A stretch of DNA of 28,098 nt. Source: CAZBDU01 sp964490725 (GTDB lineage Bacteria > Spirochaetota > Spirochaetia > SZUA-6 > DRHE01). Of this stretch, positions 1-6,771 are shown one piece after another (position 1 is the first letter of the stretch; each line of letters starts with the position of its first letter). A program made the position numbers and the translations under genes. A model generated the notes under the pieces. That model worked only from the letters and a program-made list of their open reading frames with translations, did not search any database and was not told where the DNA came from. The stretch covers positions 1-28,098 of the forward strand of contig CAZBDU010000069.1 in the NCBI GenBank assembly GCA_964490725.1, written 5' to 3'.

Positions 1-20
1 CTCGGTAATAGTCCGGAAGG

Positions 21-54
21 CGGAATAGTGGCGCCTATTCCGAGATCGGAATAG
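21..54. repeat. Three alternating 8-bp inverted units
   Basis: CGGAATAG occurs at 21-28 and 47-54, with its exact reverse complement CTATTCCG between them at 35-42. The middle copy can pair with either outer copy, through a 6-nt or a 4-nt loop. A similar word (GGCGGAATAC) recurs near 773, in the flank of the IS21-like relic, so this may be decayed insertion-sequence end material. The repeat is read directly; its origin is inferred. Confidence 0.5.
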
Positions 55-343
55 CCGGCACACCTGTGCGCTCACCGTCCTACAGGCCACCAAGGATCTT
101 CGGAAGGTCTCGCTGTGGCTCGGCCATGCCCACATGTACACGCGTGCAGATCCTTCGGTGAAGCTGGAGGCTCTCGAGGCTATGATCGCCCCAAAGCTGC
201 GATCGGGCCGCTTCAAGGCGACCGATAAACTGATCGCTCTATTGAGCTCGCGTTCCGTAATGCAGAGTGAAAACTCCCAGGACCTAACCGTAGGGCGGGG
301 CCTCCGACCAAGAGACTCCGCATTAGGTGTTACTCCGCATTAA
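29..343 (+). pseudogene. Tyrosine recombinase (phage integrase family) C-terminal relic
   Basis: The open frame begins after a TAG at 26-28 and ends at TAA 341-343. It encodes the catalytic end of a tyrosine recombinase. The RHTCA box is at 56-70, WLGHA at 116-130, and MYTRADPSVKLEALE follows from 134 with the presumed nucleophilic Tyr at 137-139. Family members normally have about six residues between the LGHA box and the Tyr segment (of the SIQTTE type). Here only one His separates them, so an internal deletion of roughly 15-18 nt is likely. The N-terminal domain and catalytic Arg I are absent and the natural stop appears lost. The gene is non-functional. The family is clear; the subtype (the kind often found with IS91-like elements) is an inference. 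Confidence 0.75.
315..342 (+). repeat. 11-bp direct repeat beside palindrome
   Basis: ACTCCGCATTA occurs at 315-325 and again at 332-342, 17 bp apart start to start, directly abutting the 32-bp palindrome at 343. The placement suggests part of a mobile-element end, but no function can be read from the sequence. Confidence 0.5.
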
Positions 344-374
344 ACCGCTTATGCGGTGCACCGCATAAGCGGTT
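343..374. repeat. Perfect 32-bp palindrome, probable mobile-element end
   Basis: AACCGCTTATGCGG at 343-356, a TGCA centre, and the exact reverse complement at 361-374 make a 32-bp palindrome with no mismatch. It lies immediately after the recombinase relic and cuts into the minus-strand IstB relic just after its IITSNR codons. That placement suggests it is the terminus of the element that carried the recombinase. It could form a hairpin or cruciform; there is no adjoining T-tract to suggest a terminator. Confidence 0.7.
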
Positions 375-461
375 CGAGGTGATGATCGCGGGAACTCGCT
401 CGTAGCGCTCGCAGATGAGCTCGTACAGATCGCTCTGTTGGGCTTCGCTCAGGGGCTTCAT
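369..461 (-). pseudogene. IstB-like (IS21 helper ATPase) fragment, minus strand
   Basis: Read on the minus strand from 461, the frame gives MKPLSEAQQSDLYELICER, YERVPAI and IITSNR. This matches the segment of IS21-family IstB ATPases that follows the Walker B region, where IITSNR is the sensor-like strand. The fragment starts at the FGxxPL position, where it abuts a second, opposite IstB fragment, and stops where the 32-bp palindrome begins. Neither the Walker A motif nor the C-terminus is present. It is a relic about 31 codons long. Confidence 0.7.
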
Positions 462-681
462 GCCTTTGGAGAGCGAAGATGGACTGACGCTGCTGGAAAT
501 CCTTGATGATCGGTATCGAAAGGCCGGGACCGTCATCGCCGCACAGGCTCCTGTCTCAACTTGGCAGGCACCCATAGCCGAGCCCACCGTCGCCAACGCC
601 GTGATGAACAGACTGGCTCACACTCCATAGATCTTCGAGCTCAAAGGACGAAGCCGACGCAAGAAACACCGCTCCGATTGA
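454..681 (+). pseudogene. IstB-like (IS21 helper ATPase) C-terminal fragment, plus strand
   Basis: From 454 the plus frame gives GFMPLESEDG, LLEILDDRYRKAGTVIAAQ, then ...IAEPTVANAVMNRLAHTP, the normal C-terminal third of IstB. An in-frame TAG at 628-630 interrupts it, after which IFELKGRSRRKKHRSD continues to TGA 679-681, the expected IstB tail. The N-terminal ATPase core is missing. Its divergence from the opposite fragment (AAQAP here versus TSNR there) suggests two different IS21 elements, not a duplication of one. Confidence 0.75.
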
Positions 682-744
682 CCGCAAACCTGCCAGTAGC
701 GTATTGTGAAAGGCAGCGAGGACTCCACCTCCCCAGAGTGGCAG

Positions 745-781
745 GATTCGCCCGGAATCGGTGGCAACTTTCGGCGGAATA
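745..781 (+). other. Possible IS21-type terminal sequence
   Basis: Downstream of the plus-strand IstB tail is a stretch with GGAATCGGTGGCAACTTT followed by CGGCGGAATAC. Its position after istB and its character resemble the 3' ends of IS21-family elements, and the final word echoes the GGCGGAATA at 20-27. No matching opposite end is identifiable, so this is tentative. Confidence 0.3.
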
Positions 782-814
782 CTCAGAGACGGTCCCGGCT
801 ACCGCAACAAATAC

Positions 815-2125
815 CTATAGGAACTTCTTGCCCATCCTTATGTTCCAGTCCACCAGGTCCGTTATTCTCATTCTCTCGAATCCGGTCAGGCAAAATTCTA
901 CCTCGTTCTGAATCGGATTCTTCCACCGAGCGGGTATCTGTCCCTCTCCGAGCAACGTACCCACTGTGGCTCCGACTTGGCCTGTCGAGCAGTCAGCGTC
1001 CAGCCCACAGTTCACCGACAGAAGAATGCTGTCCTCGAATTGCCTTTCTCCCAACGTGAGAGCCATTATCACAACGGCGATATTGGGAAAGGTGTCGATC
1101 CAGTGGTACCTGCGCGAGTAGTTCTCGGTGATCCGGTCCACCACTTCCTTCGCGTTACCATACCGCTCGCACCACTCGACGGTCTGTCTGACAATATGGT
1201 AGAAGTCCGAACACGGTGGAACGTAGGATAAGCCGATGTTGACCAACTCGTGGATGTCGTCAACCACAAACGCCGCGCTGATTAGCGCCGCACTGAACAT
1301 TTCGCTGTACACACCCTCGTTTACGTGCGATATGATCGCATCTCGGTGGGCCAGCTCCACGGCAAGGCGAGGATTCCCTGGCGCGAGAAACCCATTTACC
1401 TCACCTCGCATTTGCGCGCCGATCCAGATATTGAAGGGATTGTTGTCGTAGGCTGAGTAGGGGGGGACAATCCCGTTTACCAGATTCCTCAGCGCGCGGC
1501 GCTCAGCAGTATACGTTTCCTCTTCTATCAAGTGCTCAACCCATTCGTAGCCAAGATCGACGCTGCTGAAGTCTCTCCCGTGTTTCTCAATTGCATGTAG
1601 CACCAAGACCGGATAAGTCACATCATCGTTCCTCGTGGACGGCTTTCTCAGATAAGTGCTGATTTTTCCGTGCTGCTCCACTACCTTTTCCGTGGGCCAG
1701 CCAGCGACGGGATCACCCAACGCCACACCGATGCACTTTCCCATCCACCCGCCGTGGGTCTTTTCGTACCATGTTTCTTCGTCCACCTTCGCCGGGAACA
1801 CGCTCAGGTCCGTCAAAGGTTTCAGGGAGCACACGATATCCTGCAGGGTTTCCGGTTTGTAGTAGTCACACACCATTCTCGGGGCCCTCCGGAGGGCTTC
1901 ATTGATCTTCGCGATGATCTTTATGAGCAGGTTCCAGTCACCCTCCTCATATGCCCTGTTACCGTCGTCGATATGCGCCTTGGCCTCGCTGACGTCATAG
2001 CCCTTTCGCTCCAGAGCGAATATGCCCTCGATCACCCGGTGCTCGATGGTTCCACTCCCCATGACGCTTGTCCACGACTGCTTGGTTCTCTCGTTTCTCA
2101 CTTCTTCGTACGCGTACTCCGCCAT
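815..2125 (-). CDS. ADP-ribosylglycohydrolase (DraG/ARH) family protein
   Basis: A 436-residue protein of the ADP-ribosylglycohydrolase fold, a family of Mg-dependent hydrolases that cleave N- or O-glycosidic bonds to ADP-ribose or related ribosides. The first family box GGWMGKCIGVALGDP is at residues 125-139. The metal box normally written TDDT appears as RNDDVT around 165-170. The second metal box appears as GLDADCSTG at 374-382 in place of the usual GGDTDT. The first ~110 residues are an extra N-terminal region. The ATG at 2125 is chosen because AGGAGG (2135-2140, minus strand) lies 9 nt upstream; a GTG further upstream would overlap that site. It is the last gene of the sugar ABC operon, 31 nt after the permease. 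This suggests it processes the imported compound, perhaps a riboside, rather than modified proteins; that role is inferred. Confidence 0.8.
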   Translation of the reverse strand: MAEYAYEEVRNERTKQSWTSVMGSGTIEHRVIEGIFALERKGYDVSEAKAHIDDGNRAYEEGDWNLLIKIIAKINEALRRAPRMVCDYYKPETLQDIVCSLKPLTDLSVFPAKVDEETWYEKTHGGWMGKCIGVALGDPVAGWPTEKVVEQHGKISTYLRKPSTRNDDVTYPVLVLHAIEKHGRDFSSVDLGYEWVEHLIEEETYTAERRALRNLVNGIVPPYSAYDNNPFNIWIGAQMRGEVNGFLAPGNPRLAVELAHRDAIISHVNEGVYSEMFSAALISAAFVVDDIHELVNIGLSYVPPCSDFYHIVRQTVEWCERYGNAKEVVDRITENYSRRYHWIDTFPNIAVVIMALTLGERQFEDSILLSVNCGLDADCSTGQVGATVGTLLGEGQIPARWKNPIQNEVEFCLTGFERMRITDLVDWNIRMGKKFL

Positions 2126-2156
2126 TCGAAGCACCTCCTTCCGGTCGGTTACTCTG

Positions 2157-2975
2157 TTACTTGATGCCGCCCTGGATCAGCCCCGCTACGAGTCGCCTCT
2201 GCATTAACACGCATACAAGCACGACAGGAAGCACTGTTACCACGCCCGCCGCGCTCACGTAGGCAAAGTTGGTATAGTGAGACTCCGAAAATCGTAGGAA
2301 TCTCATCGACACGGTCTGGACAGACGCCTTGTGTAGGAAAGTCACGGCGAACAGGAACTCATTCCAGACCCAGTATGAGAGGATCAAGGCCATGGTTGCA
2401 TACCCGGAGATGCTCATCGGCGTGATTATCTTCGTGAAGATTTGGAGATTGCCGCATCCGTCGATCCTCGCTGACTCGCAGATTTCTTTGGGGATGGCCA
2501 TGTAGTAGGACCGTAGCAGAAAGATGCACACCGGCAAATACGTAGCGCAGTAGATGACAATTATGCCTACCAACGAATCCGTTAGGTTCAGTCCCTGCCA
2601 GTAGATGTATAGAGGCACGATGTAGATTTGAGCTGGGATGGCCGTCGCCGCTAGAAAATACATAAAGACGAAATTCATCCCCTTGAACTTGAAGAAGCCC
2701 AGCGCGAATCCGCATAGACCGGCCACTACACTAATCACGCCTATCGTAATCACTACCACAAGCACATTGTTCATGTACGCCCTAAGATATCCGCCAATGT
2801 TCCAAACGTCCACATAGTTCTGGAAATGCCACTCTTTCGGCAGCCTCAGTGGATAGCCGAGAAGCTCAGTGTTTGTCTTGAATGAGTTCATAACCAGGAT
2901 CAAGACAGGAACAACAGCCGTGAGTGCCAGGAGACCCAGCACGACGTGATTGGCAGTATTGCTTCTTCGCTTCAT
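2157..2975 (-). CDS. Carbohydrate ABC transporter permease, MalG/UgpE type
   Basis: A 272-residue inner-membrane permease of the CUT1 sugar-importer family. It has six apparent hydrophobic segments, starting with residues 10-31, and the periplasmic P-loop region after it (LGYPLRLPKEWHFQNY). The EAA loop that docks the ATPase is visible at about 164-183 (EICESARIDGCGNLQIF). The length is typical. The start ATG (2973-2975) overlaps the stop of the partner permease by 4 nt, indicating translational coupling. It pairs with the MalF-type permease and the binding protein upstream. No ATPase gene lies in the operon, so a shared MsmK/UgpC-type ATPase encoded elsewhere is likely. Confidence 0.93.
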   Translation of the reverse strand: MKRRSNTANHVVLGLLALTAVVPVLILVMNSFKTNTELLGYPLRLPKEWHFQNYVDVWNIGGYLRAYMNNVLVVVITIGVISVVAGLCGFALGFFKFKGMNFVFMYFLAATAIPAQIYIVPLYIYWQGLNLTDSLVGIIVIYCATYLPVCIFLLRSYYMAIPKEICESARIDGCGNLQIFTKIITPMSISGYATMALILSYWVWNEFLFAVTFLHKASVQTVSMRFLRFSESHYTNFAYVSAAGVVTVLPVVLVCVLMQRRLVAGLIQGGIK

Positions 2976-3847
2976 ATCTCAACCTTCCTTTGTTTGAGAA
3001 GGAGGAAGATCACTATGAAGACGGAAGAAACCAGCAGCAGAATCACAGCCAAGGCACTGGCGTATCCGGCCTGCCACATCAAAAAAGCCTTCTTGTAGAT
3101 CCATGTCGATAGAAGCTCAGTCGCGTGTCCTGGACCCCCCTGTGTCATAATCCACACATACTCAAACGCCAGAAAGGACCATATGATTGTTAGCAAGATG
3201 ATGAAGGCAAATGTCGGGGCGATGAGCGGTATCGTTATCAACACGATCTGCTTCCACTTCCCTACACCTTCTATCTCCGCCACCTCAAAGTAGCAGGGAT
3301 CTATCGACAGGCAGGCACCAAAGAACACCACCATCACGAATCCCCACCAGTGCCAGTTGTCCACCAAAGCGACGAATAGAAGGGCTGTATCCGGGTTGCC
3401 CACGAAAGACAAAGCACCGATATGCCCCAGGCCGACCACTCTGAGGATCTCCGCCGACACCCCCGAGAATGGGTCATAGATCCAGCTCCACAGGCGCCCT
3501 ATTACTACAGGAGCGATCACCACCGGCACGAAGAAGATCACACGGTACACTTTCTGCATGTGTTTCGAGCGAAGGTCCAGAACCAGGAAGGCGGACGCTA
3601 TCCCGAGAACGATGGGGACCACGAGAAAGAAAGCCGTCCACTTGACATTGTTGAGAAGTGCACCCCAAAAGACTTCGTCGCGAGTGAAAATCTCGACATA
3701 GTTGGCAAGACCTATATATCGAGGCTCCCCTACACCATACCATTCAAACAACGACATTCCGAAAGCGCTCAAGGCGGGGAATAGTATGACGGCCATGTGC
3801 AGAAACAAAGCCGGAACCACGAACAGCCAGACTCTCTTACCCTGCAT
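2972..3847 (-). CDS. Carbohydrate ABC transporter permease, MalF/UgpA type
   Basis: A membrane permease of about 291 residues, the first of the two CUT1 subunits. Six hydrophobic segments are evident, beginning with WLFVVPALFLHMAVILFPAL. The family EAA loop reads EVAEIEGVGKWKQIVLITIP, and TQGGPGHAT precedes the last segments, as is usual for UgpA-like proteins. The start is uncertain: ATG at 3847 fits the normal short N-terminus, while TTG at 3865 would add six residues. Neither has a clear Shine-Dalgarno. The stop overlaps the next permease start (ATGA). A gap of over 200 nt containing a hairpin separates it from the binding-protein gene. Confidence 0.92.
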   Translation of the reverse strand: MQGKRVWLFVVPALFLHMAVILFPALSAFGMSLFEWYGVGEPRYIGLANYVEIFTRDEVFWGALLNNVKWTAFFLVVPIVLGIASAFLVLDLRSKHMQKVYRVIFFVPVVIAPVVIGRLWSWIYDPFSGVSAEILRVVGLGHIGALSFVGNPDTALLFVALVDNWHWWGFVMVVFFGACLSIDPCYFEVAEIEGVGKWKQIVLITIPLIAPTFAFIILLTIIWSFLAFEYVWIMTQGGPGHATELLSTWIYKKAFLMWQAGYASALAVILLLVSSVFIVIFLLLKQRKVEI

Positions 3848-3990
3848 TCTGTTTTCGTGTGCCAACTTCAGGATGATGGCCGGACTTGCCGCAACGACAG
3901 CCGCAGGTACACTGCAAGATCACGCGACACACTAGCGCCTGCTCCTACGGTCGGAGAATCCTATAAACCCTACAAGGAATCCAAGTTGAT

Positions 3991-4024
3991 GAGCAAGCAG
4001 GCGGGCTTTCCCGACTGCTTGCTC
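3991..4024. terminator. Hairpin between binding-protein and permease genes
   Basis: GAGCAAGCAG (3991-4000) is perfectly repeated in inverted form at 4015-4024, with a 14-nt loop that can extend the stem through GGG/CCC. It lies about 40 nt past the binding-protein stop. On the minus strand no T-tract follows, so rather than a full stop it may act as a partial terminator or mRNA stabiliser. Such structures commonly keep binding protein in excess over permease. The structure is seen; the function is inferred. Confidence 0.5.
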
Positions 4025-4064
4025 TTTCTACCGGTCTGACTATGTCCGGCCCCGCGATCGGTCT

Positions 4065-5435
4065 CTATGGTGCCGGTGCCGGCAATACAGGCACGCGCCC
4101 GTTCTGAATGTCATCTCGAAGCACTTCCTGCGATTTCTCCAAGTATTTCTCGACTGACACCTGACCAAACAGGACGTTGGCGAGATTCTCGTACATGTAG
4201 ACTTCCGTGTTGGTCGGCCAAAAGGTCCACGTGATGTAGCCGATCCGCCCCTGCTCCTGGATTTCGGAGATGTAGTTCATCATCCAGGCGACTTTGGGAT
4301 TGAAGTCGGCGGGCAAGTATTCGGCAGAGGCCCCCTTAATGATCGGCCATACATCGGTGAACGTGTTGGCAGCGATCAGCGTGCTTCGCTTGGGATCTTC
4401 AATCAGCCAGTTTAGGAACTCCCCGACAGCCTCGGGATTCTTGGTGGCAGCGTTCACCCCCACAGTGAAACCAATGCCCAGCGGTGCCACGGGAGTCACG
4501 CCGTCGCCGGACGGAAATGCAGCAAGATCCCATTCGAACTTCTTCACATACTTGTCCATGTACTTCACGCCCCAACTGCCGGTCATCATCATCAGGGCCG
4601 TTTCGTCGGCAAAGCGGGCAAACGAATCGTCCTCCGTGATATCATACATCTTCTTGTCCATGATCCAGCCACGGTCCCAGACGTACTTGAAGTTCTTCAG
4701 CGCGTCGACGAATGGCTTGTCAGTCAGGGACATTTCACCCTTCAAAGCCTTGTACACGTTCTTACTTCCCGCCCATTGGTTCAAGATGACCGAGAGCCAC
4801 CACTCGTTCGCGGGAGTGAAGCCCCTCACACCGAAGGAGAACGGCACGTACCCCTTCGCTTCCATTTTCTCGCAAAGGGACACCATCTCGCTGTAGGTCT
4901 TGGGCACGTCCCACCCGAACTCTTCGAACCTGGTCTTGTTGTAGTACAGAAACAAACTCTCCGGGTTCAGAGGCAGCCCGTAGAGGTGGCCCTTGTACGT
5001 ATGGCTCTCCACCGCCCACTTGGGGATTCTCTTCTCCCAGCCGTACTTCTTGTAGAAATCATCCAGGCTCAAGATTAAGCCTGCATCAGCGAATGGAATC
5101 ATGGCCGATGGCCCGTATATGCGAATCATATCCGGGCCCTTCGCTCCAGTCGCGAGACCCGCTTTCACGGTCCGGAGGTACTCATCGCCCGAGCCGCTGA
5201 GTTCCATGTCTGCCTGTATGCCGCTCTGGGCGGCGTTGAATGCGTCAAAAATCACTCTCTTGGCGTCCGCAGAACGAGCCGTTTGCTCCCAGCCGAACGT
5301 GATCTGGACGGGCGCGCCTCCGCCCGCCTTGCCACCCTCGGTTGTCGCCTCGCCGGCGCCGCCCGCAAACACAGGCACTGCTAGCGAAAGAGCCAACAGT
5401 ACCACAATCCCCCTGGCCACGACGCAGTTTTTCAT
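4065..5435 (-). CDS. Extracellular carbohydrate-binding protein of ABC importer
   Basis: A 456-residue solute-binding protein of family 1 (SBP_bac_1), exported and capturing a sugar or glycoside for the downstream permeases. Residues 1-24 form a signal peptide (charged MKNCVVAR, hydrophobic core, VFA) followed by GGAGEA. There is no lipobox cysteine, so cleavage by signal peptidase I is expected. A Gly/Ala-rich linker precedes the domain starting at ITFGWEQ. Family features include DMIRIYGPSA, GHLYGLPLN and the late WLIEDPKRS helix. The start is set by GGAGGAGG six nucleotides upstream of ATG 5435 on the minus strand; an upstream start would place this site inside the gene. The substrate cannot be read. 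It is first in the operon, with a divergent LacI regulator. Confidence 0.92.
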   Translation of the reverse strand: MKNCVVARGIVVLLALSLAVPVFAGGAGEATTEGGKAGGGAPVQITFGWEQTARSADAKRVIFDAFNAAQSGIQADMELSGSGDEYLRTVKAGLATGAKGPDMIRIYGPSAMIPFADAGLILSLDDFYKKYGWEKRIPKWAVESHTYKGHLYGLPLNPESLFLYYNKTRFEEFGWDVPKTYSEMVSLCEKMEAKGYVPFSFGVRGFTPANEWWLSVILNQWAGSKNVYKALKGEMSLTDKPFVDALKNFKYVWDRGWIMDKKMYDITEDDSFARFADETALMMMTGSWGVKYMDKYVKKFEWDLAAFPSGDGVTPVAPLGIGFTVGVNAATKNPEAVGEFLNWLIEDPKRSTLIAANTFTDVWPIIKGASAEYLPADFNPKVAWMMNYISEIQEQGRIGYITWTFWPTNTEVYMYENLANVLFGQVSVEKYLEKSQEVLRDDIQNGRVPVLPAPAP

Positions 5436-5553
5436 GCCGTTTCCTCCTCCCTCAGAACACACAGATTTCGCTCACGCATACGCGATTGAGCCTATGCCAA
5501 TTGCACCGACAAACCAGCCGGTTCCCCACAGTTTTGTCAACCGGAATATGTGC

Positions 5554-5582
5554 AGACTAAACCCGGATCTGGCAATTGTCAA
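5554..5582 (-). promoter_or_regulatory. Candidate promoter of the ABC sugar operon
   Basis: On the minus strand TTGACA (5582-5577) is followed by 17 nt and TAGTCT (5559-5554). This is a perfect -35 with a fair -10, about 120 nt upstream of the binding-protein ATG. A second TTGACA lies at 5540-5535 on the same strand, but without a good -10 at the right distance. Confidence 0.45.
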
Positions 5583-5634
5583 TACGTTTTCCATGCCTGT
5601 CAGAGAATTCTTTGAGAATTCTTACAACAGTGGA

Positions 5635-5651
5635 CTTGTCTTGTTGACAAG
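5635..5651. promoter_or_regulatory. Inverted repeat, candidate LacI-family operator
   Basis: CTTGTC-TTGTT-GACAAG is a perfect 6-bp inverted repeat with a 5-nt centre, 20 nt upstream of the LacI-family start codon and between the two divergent units. TTGTCAA or its complement also appears at 5534-5540 and 5576-5582. This could be an auto-operator. It lacks the central CG typical of many LacI-family sites, so the assignment is tentative. Confidence 0.35.
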
Positions 5652-5671
5652 AATGGGGTTATATAGTTGCC

Positions 5672-6754
5672 GTGAGCAAGAAGGTGACCTTAAAGGCTCT
5701 CGCGCATGAGGCGGGTGTATCGATTTCGACGGTATCCAGAGTGATTCGAGGGGTGTCTGCAGTCAACTCTCCGCACCATCAGAAGGTCATGGACGCTATG
5801 CAGAAATTCGGATACAAGCCGCCCACCAGGAGACGGTCGAGTAGCAACAAGATCGGCGTGATTGTTCCAGACATCAGCAATCCGTTCTTCGTGTCCCTTT
5901 TTAAGGGAATGGAGAGCACCGCCGTAATTGAAAACTACCGCCTACTCATGTTGAACTCCAACGATTCACTTGAGCAGGAACAAAGAAACATCGACCTCCT
6001 GCTGGAGATTGGCGTCGAGGGATTACTCTGCACCCCCGCGGGAGCGACGTGCAGCAAGCTGAAGGATCTTGTTCAGACCGGTTTTCCAGTCGTGTTTGTC
6101 GACCGACTGATAGATATCGACCACGACAAAGTTGTTGGGATCACCGTGGACAACGAGGAAGGTGCGTATCAGGCCACCAAGTACCTGCTCTCGCTGGGCC
6201 ACAGGCAAATCGTACACATGGCTGGTCCAAGCGATGTAAGCACGGAACGCGACCGCTTGAAGGGGTTCAAGAAGGCCGTGGAGGAACAGAAAGTGGAGGT
6301 CGATGATGACTCTGTGATCCACGGGGAGTATCATTTCGCGGACGCTTACCAACGGACCGTGGCGATCCTCAAGGGCCATAAGACATTCTCTGCGATCTTC
6401 GCCTCGAACGACCAAATGGCTCTTGGCGCAATCCAGGCCTTGCGCGAACGGGGGCTACGCGTGCCCGATGATGTTTCCGTAGTTGGATACGATGATATAC
6501 CCTACTCCTCCATGATAGGTCTCACGACTGTTTCTCAGCCGAGCGAGCAACTTGGCAGGTGCGCTGTGACAGCACTGCTCGCCCGTATTCAGTCGAAGAT
6601 ATCCCCACCTCACAGAATCGTGCTCAAACCCAGCGTCATCATCAGAAGCACTTGTGGGGTGGTAGCGCACGGGGCTGGGCCCTCGGTTACGTCGGAAATG
6701 CAACAACACGCGAAGCAGACAGCGGAACCGGGTGGTGTTCGTCACGTGTACTGA
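5672..6754 (+). CDS. LacI-family transcriptional regulator
   Basis: A 360-residue repressor-type regulator. The N-terminal helix-turn-helix is at residues 5-25 (TLKALAHEAGVSISTVSRVI), followed by the hinge helix region ending YKPPTRRR. The periplasmic-binding-like effector domain runs from IGVIVPDISNPFF (61-73) to about 335, with FASNDQMALGAIQAL and VVGYDDIPYS as family landmarks. The C-terminal ~25 residues are polar and atypical. The start is GTG 5672; the frame is closed by TGA 27 nt upstream and there is no ATG alternative. No clear Shine-Dalgarno is seen. It is divergent from the ABC operon and probably regulates it in response to the imported sugar. Confidence 0.92.
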   Translation: MSKKVTLKALAHEAGVSISTVSRVIRGVSAVNSPHHQKVMDAMQKFGYKPPTRRRSSSNKIGVIVPDISNPFFVSLFKGMESTAVIENYRLLMLNSNDSLEQEQRNIDLLLEIGVEGLLCTPAGATCSKLKDLVQTGFPVVFVDRLIDIDHDKVVGITVDNEEGAYQATKYLLSLGHRQIVHMAGPSDVSTERDRLKGFKKAVEEQKVEVDDDSVIHGEYHFADAYQRTVAILKGHKTFSAIFASNDQMALGAIQALRERGLRVPDDVSVVGYDDIPYSSMIGLTTVSQPSEQLGRCAVTALLARIQSKISPPHRIVLKPSVIIRSTCGVVAHGAGPSVTSEMQQHAKQTAEPGGVRHVY

Positions 6755-6771
6755 CGCACCGTCGTCAACGA

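Noticed and set aside
5644..5664. TTGACA followed by TTATAT as a promoter for the LacI gene
   Set aside because: The spacing is only 9 nt, far too short for a sigma-70 promoter.
5101..5709. Plus-strand open frame running into the LacI gene
   Set aside because: Antisense to the binding-protein signal peptide and promoter region; no recognisable domain.
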